A DNA stretch of 6,321 nt from DATGMP01 sp035293565 (GCA_035293565.1 DATGMP010000012.1:1-6321), one strand, 5' to 3'; positions 1 to 5,669 are shown, counted from the stretch's first letter. Numbers and translations: made by a program. Notes: generated by a model from the letters alone, not told the origin.

Positions 1-1124
1 GCTCCTCTGTGACCTCGAAACTCGCCCCCTTTGCGGCGGAGCCATCGTCGGCGCGCCAGGTCCTGGTGCCAACGCGCCCCTTCTGGACGAGCTGCGTCTC
101 GACGCCGGATTTCAGATCGAGCACGGCACCGGCAAGAAACGCGATGGAGGCATGGGCATCGAGGAGACCGCTTGACCGCGGTCCGCAAGAAACTCTCCAC
201 CTTCGGGCGGATATCGCGCTGCCACTCCCGCCCATCCTGGAGATAACGCTGCCGAAAGTCGTCAGTGAGGAGCAGCGTGTCCTCGGGCGCGGCACCGACG
301 ATGTCGGCCGACGGCCCAAGAAAGCTGCGGATGGCGATGGGGAGGAACGGGTCTGGCTCCGACGTCCGCTCCACCAGGAGTCCTTCTTCCCGGCAGAGCT
401 GCAGGAGCAGTTCGCGGTTGAGCGCGCTCAACTGCCGGACTTTGAGCTGCCGCGCCAACTCGTCATACCGGAAATCGGACTCCGCGGCGTTGCATGCCAA
501 CACACCCACGACCTGCGCCTTCAGATTGATTTCGGCGCGCAGCTCGTCGAGTGACCGATAGCCGTCGAGCACGCGCAGGCCGCACACGACAGCTCTGAGC
601 TCGTCATTATTTGCCAGCTTGAGATGTTCGCGCCAGCGCTTACGTACCTTGCCCATGCGGCTCCGGTCAGTCGTGCCGTCGAACAAGCGCTCGATCAGCA
701 GAGTGCGGTCGTGACCGGAGATCAGCTCGGCGAGCGGATCACGATCCTTGATGCGGTAGGTCGTGAGGAACGTGAAATGGGCCGACGCAGGCGCTGTCTT
801 GCGGGCCTGCTGGAGGCGTTCGAGCAGCGAGAAGGACCTTGCGCCGATGAAATCGGGGTCGGTGAAGTCCTCATATCCGAAGCGCCCGCCTGTCTGAACG
901 TGCCACTTCACCTGGTGATATTCGGCCGAAACGCGCTCGGCCCCCGAACGCGCGACAGGCGGGTCATATTTGACTACGACATCGTCGAAGGCTTTCGGTC
1001 CGTCGGCCTCGAACGCTACCTCGACCACACAGGACGTCGGCAATAGAAGGTTGAAGGGGTTCTCCCAAAAGACGCGCGCTTGATAGTTGTCACCGTGCCA
1101 GCGCGCGACCACCGCGTCAGCCAT
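1..1124 (-). CDS. Cap4-like CBASS effector: nuclease-SAVED protein, partial and frameshifted
   Basis: This is the likely killing effector: a DNA endonuclease switched on when the CD-NTase's cyclic oligonucleotide binds its SAVED domain. The frame reads from ATG 1124, with AGGAG 7 bases upstream, and no stop is seen before the left edge. Residues 1-75 resemble the Cap4/DUF4297-type restriction-like nuclease: NYQARVFW (13-20), VVEVAFE (33-39), FDDVVV (46-51) and YHQVKWH (69-75), giving an acidic...QxK active-site pattern (E35/E39, D47/D48, Q71, K73). A long alpha-helical middle follows (about 95-315). Near 160-180 the sensible reading moves to another frame; downstream of that point the new frame gives LDAHASIAFLAG, LDLKSG and QLVQKGR, which look like the start of a SAVED sensor, while the original frame turns into Arg/Cys-rich nonsense. 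It is the last visible gene of the CBASS operon, 35 bases after the CD-NTase stop. The nuclease call is fairly good; SAVED is inferred from motif resemblance, and the protein's end lies outside the window. Confidence 0.72.
   Translation of the reverse strand, partial: MADAVVARWHGDNYQARVFWENPFNLLLPTSCVVEVAFEADGPKAFDDVVVKYDPPVARSGAERVSAEYHQVKWHVQTGGRFGYEDFTDPDFIGARSFSLLERLQQARKTAPASAHFTFLTTYRIKDRDPLAELISGHDRTLLIERLFDGTTDRSRMGKVRKRWREHLKLANNDELRAVVCGLRVLDGYRSLDELRAEINLKAQVVGVLACNAAESDFRYDELARQLKVRQLSALNRELLLQLCREEGLLVERTSEPDPFLPIAIRSFLGPSADIVGAAPEDTLLLTDDFRQRYLQDGREWQRDIRPKVESFLRTAVKRSPRCPCLHRVSCRCRARSEIRRRDAARPEGARWHQDLARRRWLRRKGGEFRGHRG
160..180 (-). other. Apparent frameshift in the effector gene
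   Basis: Upstream of about 180 the frame set by ATG 1124 gives a natural protein (ending ESFLRTAVKR). Downstream of about 165 only the frame one base further on gives one (GLLDAHASIAFLAG onward, open to the window edge). The net change equals one extra base, or two missing. No homopolymer or classic slippery heptamer is present. Confidence 0.7.
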
Positions 1125-1160
1125 CGCCTTTCTCCTCGTCAGCCGTCCCGCCGCCGAACA

Positions 1161-2059
1161 TCATGAGAGCGGGAACTTCGGCCCGAAGAGCGCGCGCCAG
1201 GCCTTGAGCGCCTCGCCGTTGCGGCCGCGGCGCGCATGGTCGATCGCCATCGTCGCATCGCGGCTCGCCGCCATCAGCAGCTCGCGCGCCCGCTGCTTGC
1301 GCGCACTGTCCATGCCGTCGCTAATCGCCGGCCCCAAGCCCGCGGGATCGGGCCATTGGTCGAAGATGCGGTCAGCCAGCGTTGAGAAGAAGCCCTGGAT
1401 CTCATAGTCGAAGCGTCCCTGCCAGCCTCCGTACAGACACTGGAGGGCCATGACCTCGATCAGGAAGGAGGCTTGACCGGCTTCTCGCCGTGCCGGGCAT
1501 TGTTGTTCCAGTATTTCACCATCCGCACCAGACCCTTCCACTCGTTCGAATAGGCCTGATGCGCTGCCGTGGCCTTGCTGGCATGAATCTCCGGGTTGGT
1601 CTTGATCCACTTGCCGGTGTCGTCGTCGGGAATCTCGTAGTCCTCGCCAGCGGCGAACGCCGGTACGACATCCACGCTGACGACGCGGTAATCTGTATTG
1701 TCGTCGGCATCGACCACCACGCCGAAGTCAACGTTCACCGACCGGCTCTGCTTGCGCACGGCGTCCTTACCATATTTCTCGACCAGCGCGTTGTAGAAGT
1801 CGCCGATCACGACCGAGGGCGCCTTTGACCGGTAGTGCTTCTCGTCCTCCTTAAGGACGAAGAAGATATCGATATCCTTGAGCGGCTTCGTCTTGGTGTG
1901 CCGGGCGTAGGACCCTGTGAGAAAGCTGCGATCAACCTTGAACTTCGTCGCCAGATAGTCGCGCACCTCGGTGTGCCGGGCCGACGCGTTCTTCTGCTCC
2001 TTGTCGTTGAGCTCCAACCGGCTCTTAAACTTGCGGAAGGCTTCCTCGACGGTCAGCAT
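1161..2059 (-). pseudogene. CBASS CD-NTase (cGAS-like nucleotidyltransferase), interrupted by a one-base frameshift
   Basis: The enzyme should join NTPs into a cyclic oligonucleotide alarm signal in the cytoplasm when its HORMA partner is active. From ATG 2059, residues 49-64 carry the polymerase-beta-like signature GSYAR...DID (G49, S50, metal-binding D62 and D64). The third acidic residue is D130 in VSVDVVPAF, and LVRMVKYWN (177-185) is the OAS/CD-NTase helix. The frame stops at 1460 after KPVKPPS. The -1 frame continues perfectly as SFLIEVMAL and runs through the helical C-terminus to WRALFGPKFPLS, a typical CD-NTase ending, with TGA at 1163-1161. Restoring one base gives 299 residues, the usual family length. 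ATG 2059 is preferred over TTG 2074: it overlaps the HORMA stop as TGATG and has GGAGG (2072-2068) 8 bases upstream, which would lie inside the TTG start. HORMA-linked enzymes usually belong to clades CdnC or CdnD; I cannot choose. Family confidence is high. Whether the break is biological is open, so pseudogene is provisional. Confidence 0.88.
1462..1474 (-). other. Frameshift site in the CD-NTase gene
   Basis: On the coding strand AAG CCT CCT TCC TGA ends the frame, whereas AAG CC(n) TCC TTC CTG ATC restores the conserved SFLIEV segment. The missing base lies in a purine-rich stretch on the plus strand (AGGAAGGAGG, 1462-1471). The bases do not form a canonical X-XXY-YYZ slippery heptamer. 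Confidence 0.85.
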
Positions 2060-2559
2060 CAGCTTTTCCTCCAATAGGCCGCGCTGCCGCCTAGGCCATT
2101 GTGCTCGATCGTCGATCCAAGGCTGTGCCGCACGAAGCCCTCGGTCGACCGGTATTCCGCGGGCCCCCAGCCATCGACATCGGGTCGGCCCGGCTTGTTC
2201 TGGAGCAGCAGACGATACTTGGCCTCGCTCGGCGCCAGCCCCGCCTTGCGGACGTGGTATTTGATTTGCTCAGTATCGGTCCAGAAGCCGCCGTCGCCGG
2301 AGCCGGTTGTATAGACCACATCGATATCCCAGCGGCCGACCAGCTTGTCGGTCTTGGGATCGAAGATCTCGAGGACCACCACCTCCAGGTGCCGCGATTC
2401 CAACCAGGTTTGGAGGGCGCGCATCTTGCTCGACCAGCCATCGACGAGATTCGTGGGATCCAGGCCGCTGAGCCGAATGATGTCCTTCATGCTCTTCAGG
2501 ATGTTGTCCGCAACATAGGTGACGGAGTGCGTATAGGTGTTGACGGCGACGCTAGTCAT
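2059..2559 (-). CDS. cap7: Bacterial HORMA-domain protein of type III CBASS (Cap7-type)
   Basis: This 166-residue protein matches the bacterial HORMA family that binds and activates CBASS CD-NTases. HORMA proteins switch between an open form and a closed form in which the C-terminal safety belt wraps a short closure-motif peptide; in studied type III systems the closed form licenses the CD-NTase and TRIP13 reopens it. Visible hallmarks are the N-terminal helix THSVTYVADNILKSMKDI (11-28), the strands VVVLEIFD and LVGRWDIDVVY, the segment FWTDTEQIKYHVRKAG, and a long C-terminal segment with GRPDVDGW, STEGFVRHSLGST and the final AAYWRKS, which should form the safety belt. No transmembrane segment or signal peptide is seen. 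Its ATG overlaps the preceding stop as ATGA and its TGA overlaps the CD-NTase ATG, so the two are probably translationally coupled in near equal amounts. It resembles the better conserved HORMA of the two-HORMA Pseudomonas-type operons, as I recall them. Confidence 0.87.
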   Translation of the reverse strand: MTSVAVNTYTHSVTYVADNILKSMKDIIRLSGLDPTNLVDGWSSKMRALQTWLESRHLEVVVLEIFDPKTDKLVGRWDIDVVYTTGSGDGGFWTDTEQIKYHVRKAGLAPSEAKYRLLLQNKPGRPDVDGWGPAEYRSTEGFVRHSLGSTIEHNGLGGSAAYWRKS

Positions 2560-3032
2560 GAGCCGAGAAACCCCTTCGGATTCAGCACGAGTGCCTCTGC
2601 CTTCGCGGCGGCCGCCGACTCCTCGGTCGAGACGGACGCATCGCGATCACGCGCGGTGATCCGGCTGCTGTGCTGCTTGAGCGCGTTTTGGATCCAGGCG
2701 AGGTCCTCGTCGAGGCAGGGAAGCGACACGCGCCAGTCGCCCTTGAGCGGGTCGAACCCCAACGGATCCTCGTTGGCGTCCGCGCCGTTGATCGCGTCGT
2801 CGTCATAGATGCAGTAGATACGCGTGCGCGGGCCGTCGCAGGTCACGACGATCGCGCCGTCCTTAGGAGCCTGATCGGCGATCACGCTCGCCGCAACGCC
2901 GGCAACCGCCATCAGCTCGGTCCGCGACGCGCAGGTCTTCCCCTGGGTCAGCAGGTCGACGATCGCAGTCCAGGTGGTGTGTGCATCGCGCTGCGGCGTG
3001 CTGCGAAAGGTGCGGCTGGCGACGGTCGTCAT
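2556..3032 (-). CDS. CBASS-associated small protein, probable second (divergent) HORMA partner
   Basis: The 158-residue product has no catalytic motif, signal peptide or membrane segment. It sits between the TRIP13 gene and the clear HORMA gene, where two-HORMA type III CBASS operons carry their other HORMA protein (called Cap8 or HORMA1 in some schemes), so the assignment rests mostly on position. Residues 15-55 look helical (DAHTTWTAIVDLLTQG, then the Ala-rich ELMAVAGVAASVIAD). Residues 60-78 form likely beta strands (AIVVTCDGPRTRIYCIYDDD), and GFDPLKGDWRVSLPC and LAWIQNALKQHSSRITARD follow at 92-129. The last 30 residues are Ala/Ser/Glu-rich and probably disordered, ending in ALVLNPKGFLGS, a hydrophobic-basic tail that could serve as a closure motif for the neighbouring HORMA. 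The start is well fixed: AAGGAGGT lies 8 bases before ATG 3032, which overlaps the ATPase stop as ATGA. Involvement in the system is likely; the HORMA fold is inferred. Confidence 0.68.
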   Translation of the reverse strand: MTTVASRTFRSTPQRDAHTTWTAIVDLLTQGKTCASRTELMAVAGVAASVIADQAPKDGAIVVTCDGPRTRIYCIYDDDAINGADANEDPLGFDPLKGDWRVSLPCLDEDLAWIQNALKQHSSRITARDRDASVSTEESAAAAKAEALVLNPKGFLGS

Positions 3033-3952
3033 GCTGGCTTACCTCCTTGGAGGCGGCTCGCTTTGGCGGCCCGCGCGGCGGCAAGCAGGTTCTCGATCGT
3101 GACGCGCTCCGGGTTCATCGCCGTTTGCGGGCTGCTGGCGAGGGCTGTCGCCACCATCTTGCGGATCGCTCGTCCGTCGAGCCCGACGCATTCGGCGGCG
3201 CACTGGTCGAACTGCGGCGACGAGGACAGCCGGCCGATGGCGGGATAGGTCCTGCCGAGCCCGCCAAGGCAATCCTTCAAGATGCGCGCACAGGCGTTGC
3301 GGTCGGGCAAGGGCATATGCACGACCAGGTCGCACCGTGAGGTGAATGCGCTATCGACGGCCTGCGGGAAATTGCTGGTGGCGAGGAACAGCAGGTTCGG
3401 GTGCCGCTCCGCCAGCATATCGAGCTGCACCAGCACCGCGTCGGTGGCGCGGTGGATGTCGATCGGATTCGCGTCGAGGCTCAGCTTCGAGCGGTCGGCC
3501 GCCAGCGTCTCCACCTCATCGAGCAGCACGATCGTCGGGCCGCCGACCGCGGCCTCCGCGATCGACTGCGAGAACAGCTCGGAGACTGCCCGTTGGGTTT
3601 TGCCCATCGCCGAGCTCGTCAGCGCGTGCGGCTCGACTTCGAGGAGGCGGAAACCGGCACCCTGGAAGGACTCGGCCGTGCGATGCGCGAGCCCGCGCGC
3701 GAGCGAGGTCTTGCCGGTCCCCGGCGGTCCCACGAGCAGGATCGCTCCGTGCAGGGGAAGCACGTTGCGGGCGACCTTGCCGCGCAGCGTGAAATTCAGC
3801 ACCGCCTGGGAAACAAGCTGCGACTTCAGCGGCTCGTCGAGAATGATCGAGTCCCACAACGCACCAAGCGCCGGGTCGGGCAGACGACGCGTCCGCTGGA
3901 TGCCCTTGGGCCGATTCACATCATCGTCCTGCACCGCTGCCAGATTCCGCAT
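3029..3952 (-). CDS. cap6: TRIP13/Pch2-like AAA+ ATPase of type III CBASS (Cap6)
   Basis: This is the remodeller that pulls on the N-terminus of closed HORMA proteins, opens them and so silences the CD-NTase until infection overwhelms it. From ATG 3952 the protein is 307 residues. It shows Walker A GPPGTGKT (75-82), Walker B IVLLDEVE (141-148), sensor-1 ATSN (191-194), a candidate arginine finger in FTSRCD (R206) and sensor-2 GLDGRAIRK (257-265). The N-terminal part (about 25-70) carries LWDSIILDEPLKSQL, typical of Pch2-like ATPases. The frame stays open to an ATG at 4078, but that start would run through the terminator-like hairpin and add 42 low-quality residues. ATG 3952 has AAAGG 9 bases upstream and gives the usual family length. 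The stop overlaps the next gene as ATGA. All ATPase motifs look intact, so the brake appears functional even though the signalling genes below it are out of frame. Confidence 0.88.
   Translation of the reverse strand: MRNLAAVQDDDVNRPKGIQRTRRLPDPALGALWDSIILDEPLKSQLVSQAVLNFTLRGKVARNVLPLHGAILLVGPPGTGKTSLARGLAHRTAESFQGAGFRLLEVEPHALTSSAMGKTQRAVSELFSQSIAEAAVGGPTIVLLDEVETLAADRSKLSLDANPIDIHRATDAVLVQLDMLAERHPNLLFLATSNFPQAVDSAFTSRCDLVVHMPLPDRNACARILKDCLGGLGRTYPAIGRLSSSPQFDQCAAECVGLDGRAIRKMVATALASSPQTAMNPERVTIENLLAAARAAKASRLQGGKPA
3041..3048 (-). promoter_or_regulatory. Near-perfect Shine-Dalgarno site inside the end of cap6
   Basis: AAGGAGGT on the minus strand lies within the last codons of the ATPase gene, 8 bases before ATG 3032. 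It allows strong independent initiation of the second gene in addition to coupling through the ATGA overlap, and is the strongest ribosome-binding site among the CBASS genes here. Confidence 0.8.
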
Positions 3953-3983
3953 TGCCGATCGCCTTTCCGTCTCGCCTGTTTGC

Positions 3984-4011
3984 AAAAAACCGCACCGAGC
4001 GGGCGCGGTGC
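3984..4011 (-). terminator. Intrinsic terminator or attenuator between the DUF2188 gene and cap6
   Basis: Minus-strand GCACCG, an 8-base loop (4005-3998) and CGGTGC form a 6-bp GC-rich stem (4011-3992), followed by GG and six T (3989-3984). It starts 8 bases after the DUF2188 stop and ends 31 bases before the cap6 ATG. No clear promoter is visible in the remaining gap, so the CBASS genes may depend on transcripts that read through it. Confidence 0.65.
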
Positions 4012-4019
4012 TGATGGGG

Positions 4020-4259
4020 TTAGCCTCGGGGCGGGTTTGGGTCCCGCCCGTGGCTGTCACTCTGGGCGATACGGCCATCCCGGTTGTGGATCCGCAGCTC
4101 CGTCCCTTGGCTGCGGCTCACCTCGCGGCCCTGGTTGATCGCCTCGCGCTTGGTGTCGAAGTGACCGGAAGCGCGCGCTGCCCCACCGCGCTTGACATCC
4201 CAGCCGCCGCCGGGGCTTAGTACCACATGATGCGTATCTGGTCTCTGCTTCCCCGCCAT
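4020..4259 (-). CDS. DUF2188 domain protein, first gene of the CBASS-strand operon
   Basis: The 79-residue product matches the DUF2188 family over nearly its whole length: HHVVLSPGGGWDVKRGGA (10-27), RASGHFDTKREAINQGRE (29-46), GTELRIHNRDGRI (52-64) and the terminal DSHGRDPNPPRG (68-79). DUF2188 proteins are small, soluble, widespread and without established function; no catalytic residues or membrane segment can be pointed to. The start is secure: AAGGAGG (4272-4266) lies 6 bases before ATG 4259. The gene is transcribed from the divergent promoter region that should also serve the CBASS genes, and a terminator-like hairpin separates it from cap6. It may be a casual neighbour, or a leading cistron whose transcript feeds the defence genes. 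A direct role in CBASS is not shown by the sequence. Confidence 0.85.
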   Translation of the reverse strand: MAGKQRPDTHHVVLSPGGGWDVKRGGAARASGHFDTKREAINQGREVSRSQGTELRIHNRDGRIAQSDSHGRDPNPPRG

Positions 4260-4291
4260 ATTGTGCCTCCTTCAGGAATGTGGGATAAAAA

Positions 4292-4309
4292 GTATCGCTA
4301 GTCCGAACA
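4292..4309. repeat. 18-base direct repeat, copy 1: candidate CapH operator at the CBASS-side promoter
   Basis: GTATCGCTAGTCCGAACA matches copy 2 (4349-4366) at 15 of 18 positions in the same orientation. It lies just downstream of the minus-strand -10 (4316-4311) and covers the expected start of transcription near 4304, so a bound repressor would block that promoter. Confidence 0.55.
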
Positions 4310-4310
4310 A

Positions 4311-4339
4311 AATATGGGAGAGCGAATACGTGTTGTCAA
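4311..4339 (-). promoter_or_regulatory. Sigma70-like promoter for the DUF2188/CBASS strand
   Basis: On the minus strand a perfect -35 TTGACA (4339-4334), a 17-base spacer and -10 CATATT (4316-4311, 4 of 6 consensus matches) point toward the DUF2188 gene, with an expected start near 4304 and a leader of about 45 bases. It is the only convincing promoter for the minus-strand operon in the window. Confidence 0.6.
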
Positions 4340-4361
4340 GCACCTCGTGTATCTCTACTCT
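4333..4361 (+). promoter_or_regulatory. Divergent promoter for capH-capP
   Basis: On the plus strand TTGTCA (4333-4338, 5 of 6 -35 matches), a 17-base spacer and TACTCT (4356-4361, a weak -10) point toward capH, with an expected start near 4368. Its -35 occupies almost the same bases as the opposing -35, so the two promoters probably compete for polymerase. The -10 lies inside repeat copy 2, which fits autorepression by CapH. Confidence 0.45.
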
Positions 4362-4366
4362 GAACA
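4349..4366. repeat. 18-base direct repeat, copy 2: candidate CapH operator at the capH promoter
   Basis: GTATCTCTACTCTGAACA is the partner of copy 1, 57 bases away. It covers the proposed -10 and approaches the start site of the capH-capP promoter. Conservation of both ends (GTATC and GAACA) with changes in the middle looks more like a protein-binding site than chance. Confidence 0.55.
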
Positions 4367-4397
4367 GGCCCCACCCTGATCCGGAGGAGAGAATGAC

Positions 4398-4721
4398 GTG
4401 GCGACGCCGCTAGGCGAGAAGATCCGGGAGCTGCGCAAAGCAAAGGGCTACACGCTCGACCGGCTTGCCGAGCTCACGGAGTCGAGCAAGAGCTATATCT
4501 GGGAACTTGAGAACAAGTCGCCGCCACGGCCCTCGGCCGATAAGATCGCCAAGATTGCTGCGGCCTTGGGCGTAACGGCCGACTATCTGATGGACCCGAC
4601 AGAGACGGTAAAGGTCGAGGACGCGACCGACAACGCCTTCTTCCGCAAGTATCGCAAGATGGATCCGGCGACCAAGGAGAAGGTCCGGCGCATGGTCGAT
4701 CTGCTGGGCGAGGATGAATGA
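4398..4721 (+). CDS. capH: XRE-family repressor, CapH-type CBASS regulator
   Basis: The 107-residue DNA-binding protein is the probable repressor of the locus and of itself. Residues 5-66 form a Cro/C1-type helix-turn-helix (LGEKIRELRKAKGYTLDRLA, then a recognition segment SSKSYIWELENK, then PSADKIAKIAAALGVTADYL). After a linker, the C-terminal part DNAFFRKYRKMDPATKEKV...LLGEDE (78-107) is amphipathic, suited to dimerisation and to being the target of CapP cleavage. It starts with GTG: no ATG is available because an in-frame TGA lies at 4377-4379, and GGAGG (4383-4387) is 10 bases upstream. Its stop overlaps the peptidase start as ATGA, the usual arrangement of capH-capP pairs next to CBASS operons. 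XRE/ImmA pairs also regulate prophages and other elements, so the Cap name rests on the adjacent divergent CBASS operon. Confidence 0.85.
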   Translation: MATPLGEKIRELRKAKGYTLDRLAELTESSKSYIWELENKSPPRPSADKIAKIAAALGVTADYLMDPTETVKVEDATDNAFFRKYRKMDPATKEKVRRMVDLLGEDE

Positions 4722-5620
4722 CCCGACCGTTCTCGCCCGAGCGCTGGGCCTTCGAGATCACGCATGTCCTGAATGCCGCTTTCGGAACGGACCGGTTTCC
4801 GATCGATATCCCGATGGTGGCCCGGGAATATACGGCGCAGCGCTTTCCGGACGACCCGATCATCAGCGTCCAGGGCGACAATCTCCCGGGCTTCGATGGT
4901 GCCCTCTTCAAAGCGCCTGCGGGCCGCAAGGGCTGGGGCATCATCTACAACAACCGGCTCAGCTCGAAGGGTCGGATCAACTTCACCCTCGCACACGAAT
5001 TCGGCCATTTCCTGCTGCACCGGCTGGCCTATCCCAACGGCTTCTGCTGCGGCGAGCAGGACGTGGTGCGCTGGGATTCGGAATATGGCCAAGTCGAGCA
5101 TCAGGCCAATGTCTTCGCAGCGAACTTCCTGATGCCGCTCGACGACTTTCGCCGGCAGATCGCGCCGAACGCTAAGGTCGATCTCGACATGATCTCGCAT
5201 TGTGCCGACCGCTATCGCGTGTCGCTGATCGCCGCGACGTTGCGTTGGCTCAGCTACACGCAGAAGCGCGCGGTGCTGGTCGTCTCCCGCGACGGCTTCA
5301 TCCTCTGGGCGCGATCGAGCACGCCCGCGCTGAAGAGCGGCGCCTTCTTCAGAACGTCTGCCGGGCCCATTGAAATTCCGGAGGCGTCGCTCCCGCTGAA
5401 TCCGGGCCTCCTTGCCGATGGGCGCGCCAGTATCGACCACGCGGGCGGTGCCTGGTTTAGGGAGCCTGTCCGAGAGATGGCGGTGTTTGCCGAGCAATAT
5501 GACTTCGCCATCTCGCTGCTACTGCTCGACGATGCCGCACCGTTCGCCTGGATCGAGGAAGAAGTCGAGCCGGACACCTATGACAAGTTCGCCCCGGCGG
5601 CGCGCCGTCGCGAGTGGTAG
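4718..5620 (+). CDS. capP: ImmA/IrrE-family zinc metallopeptidase, CapP-type CBASS activator
   Basis: The 300-residue protein should cleave the CapH repressor and release expression of the defence genes. The published CapP/CapH pathway links this to DNA damage, with single-stranded DNA as the activator. The catalytic motif LAHEFGHFLLH (91-101) supplies zinc ligands H93 and H97 and the general base E94, and E127 in VEHQANVFAANFLMP is the likely third ligand typical of IrrE/ImmA enzymes. Two adjacent cysteines, C110 and C111 (NGFCCGEQD), lie between these motifs and could form the inhibitory cysteine-zinc switch I recall for CapP. Residues from about 180 onward form a GAF-like sensor region as in IrrE. 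The start ATG 4718 overlaps the capH stop, and GAGGA lies just upstream. The protein appears complete, with no signal peptide or membrane segment, so it acts in the cytoplasm. Confidence 0.87.
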   Translation: MTRPFSPERWAFEITHVLNAAFGTDRFPIDIPMVAREYTAQRFPDDPIISVQGDNLPGFDGALFKAPAGRKGWGIIYNNRLSSKGRINFTLAHEFGHFLLHRLAYPNGFCCGEQDVVRWDSEYGQVEHQANVFAANFLMPLDDFRRQIAPNAKVDLDMISHCADRYRVSLIAATLRWLSYTQKRAVLVVSRDGFILWARSSTPALKSGAFFRTSAGPIEIPEASLPLNPGLLADGRASIDHAGGAWFREPVREMAVFAEQYDFAISLLLLDDAAPFAWIEEEVEPDTYDKFAPAARRREW

Positions 5621-5653
5621 CATGCCCAGTCTGGAGGCTATCCGCGGCCCAAA

Positions 5654-5669
5654 GAGGACGGCGGTCCTC
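5654..5669. terminator. Hairpin between capP and the helicase gene, possible weak bidirectional terminator
   Basis: GAGGAC, loop GGCG and GTCCTC form a perfect 6-bp stem between two convergent genes. No T-tract follows on the plus strand and only TTT on the minus strand, so it would be a weak terminator at best. Confidence 0.35.

Noticed and set aside
9..1046. Plus-strand open frames at the left end (9-554, 624-1046)
   Set aside because: The minus strand reads continuously as a nuclease-type effector here; the plus-strand translations are shadows.
1460..2074. CD-NTase taken as a 204-residue protein starting at TTG 2074
   Set aside because: The TTG overlaps the GGAGG ribosome-binding site, ATG 2059 is better placed, and the conserved C-terminal half continues in the -1 frame to 1161.
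2101..2808. Plus-strand open frame across both HORMA-position genes
   Set aside because: It spans two coupled minus-strand genes and has no domain of its own.
3953..4078. N-terminal extension of cap6 to ATG 4078
   Set aside because: It would cross the hairpin and T-tract, overlap the DUF2188 gene and add residues unlike the family; ATG 3952 gives normal length.
3282..4220. Long plus-strand open frame opposite cap6
   Set aside because: It mirrors a well supported AAA+ gene, is rich in Ser/Arg/Ala and runs through the terminator region; no family features.
4284..4296. GATA-N5-TATC inverted repeat as an operator
   Set aside because: Four-base arms in an A-rich leader are expected by chance, and the 18-base direct repeat is a stronger candidate.
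4583..5497. Long open frame on the minus strand opposite capP
   Set aside because: It is antisense to a protein with a clear HEFGH peptidase motif, has no recognisable domain and is explained by high-GC codon bias.
4398..5620. XRE/ImmA pair as a toxin-antitoxin or prophage regulator
   Set aside because: No toxin, integrase or phage gene is visible; the divergent CBASS operon and shared promoter region favour CapH/CapP.
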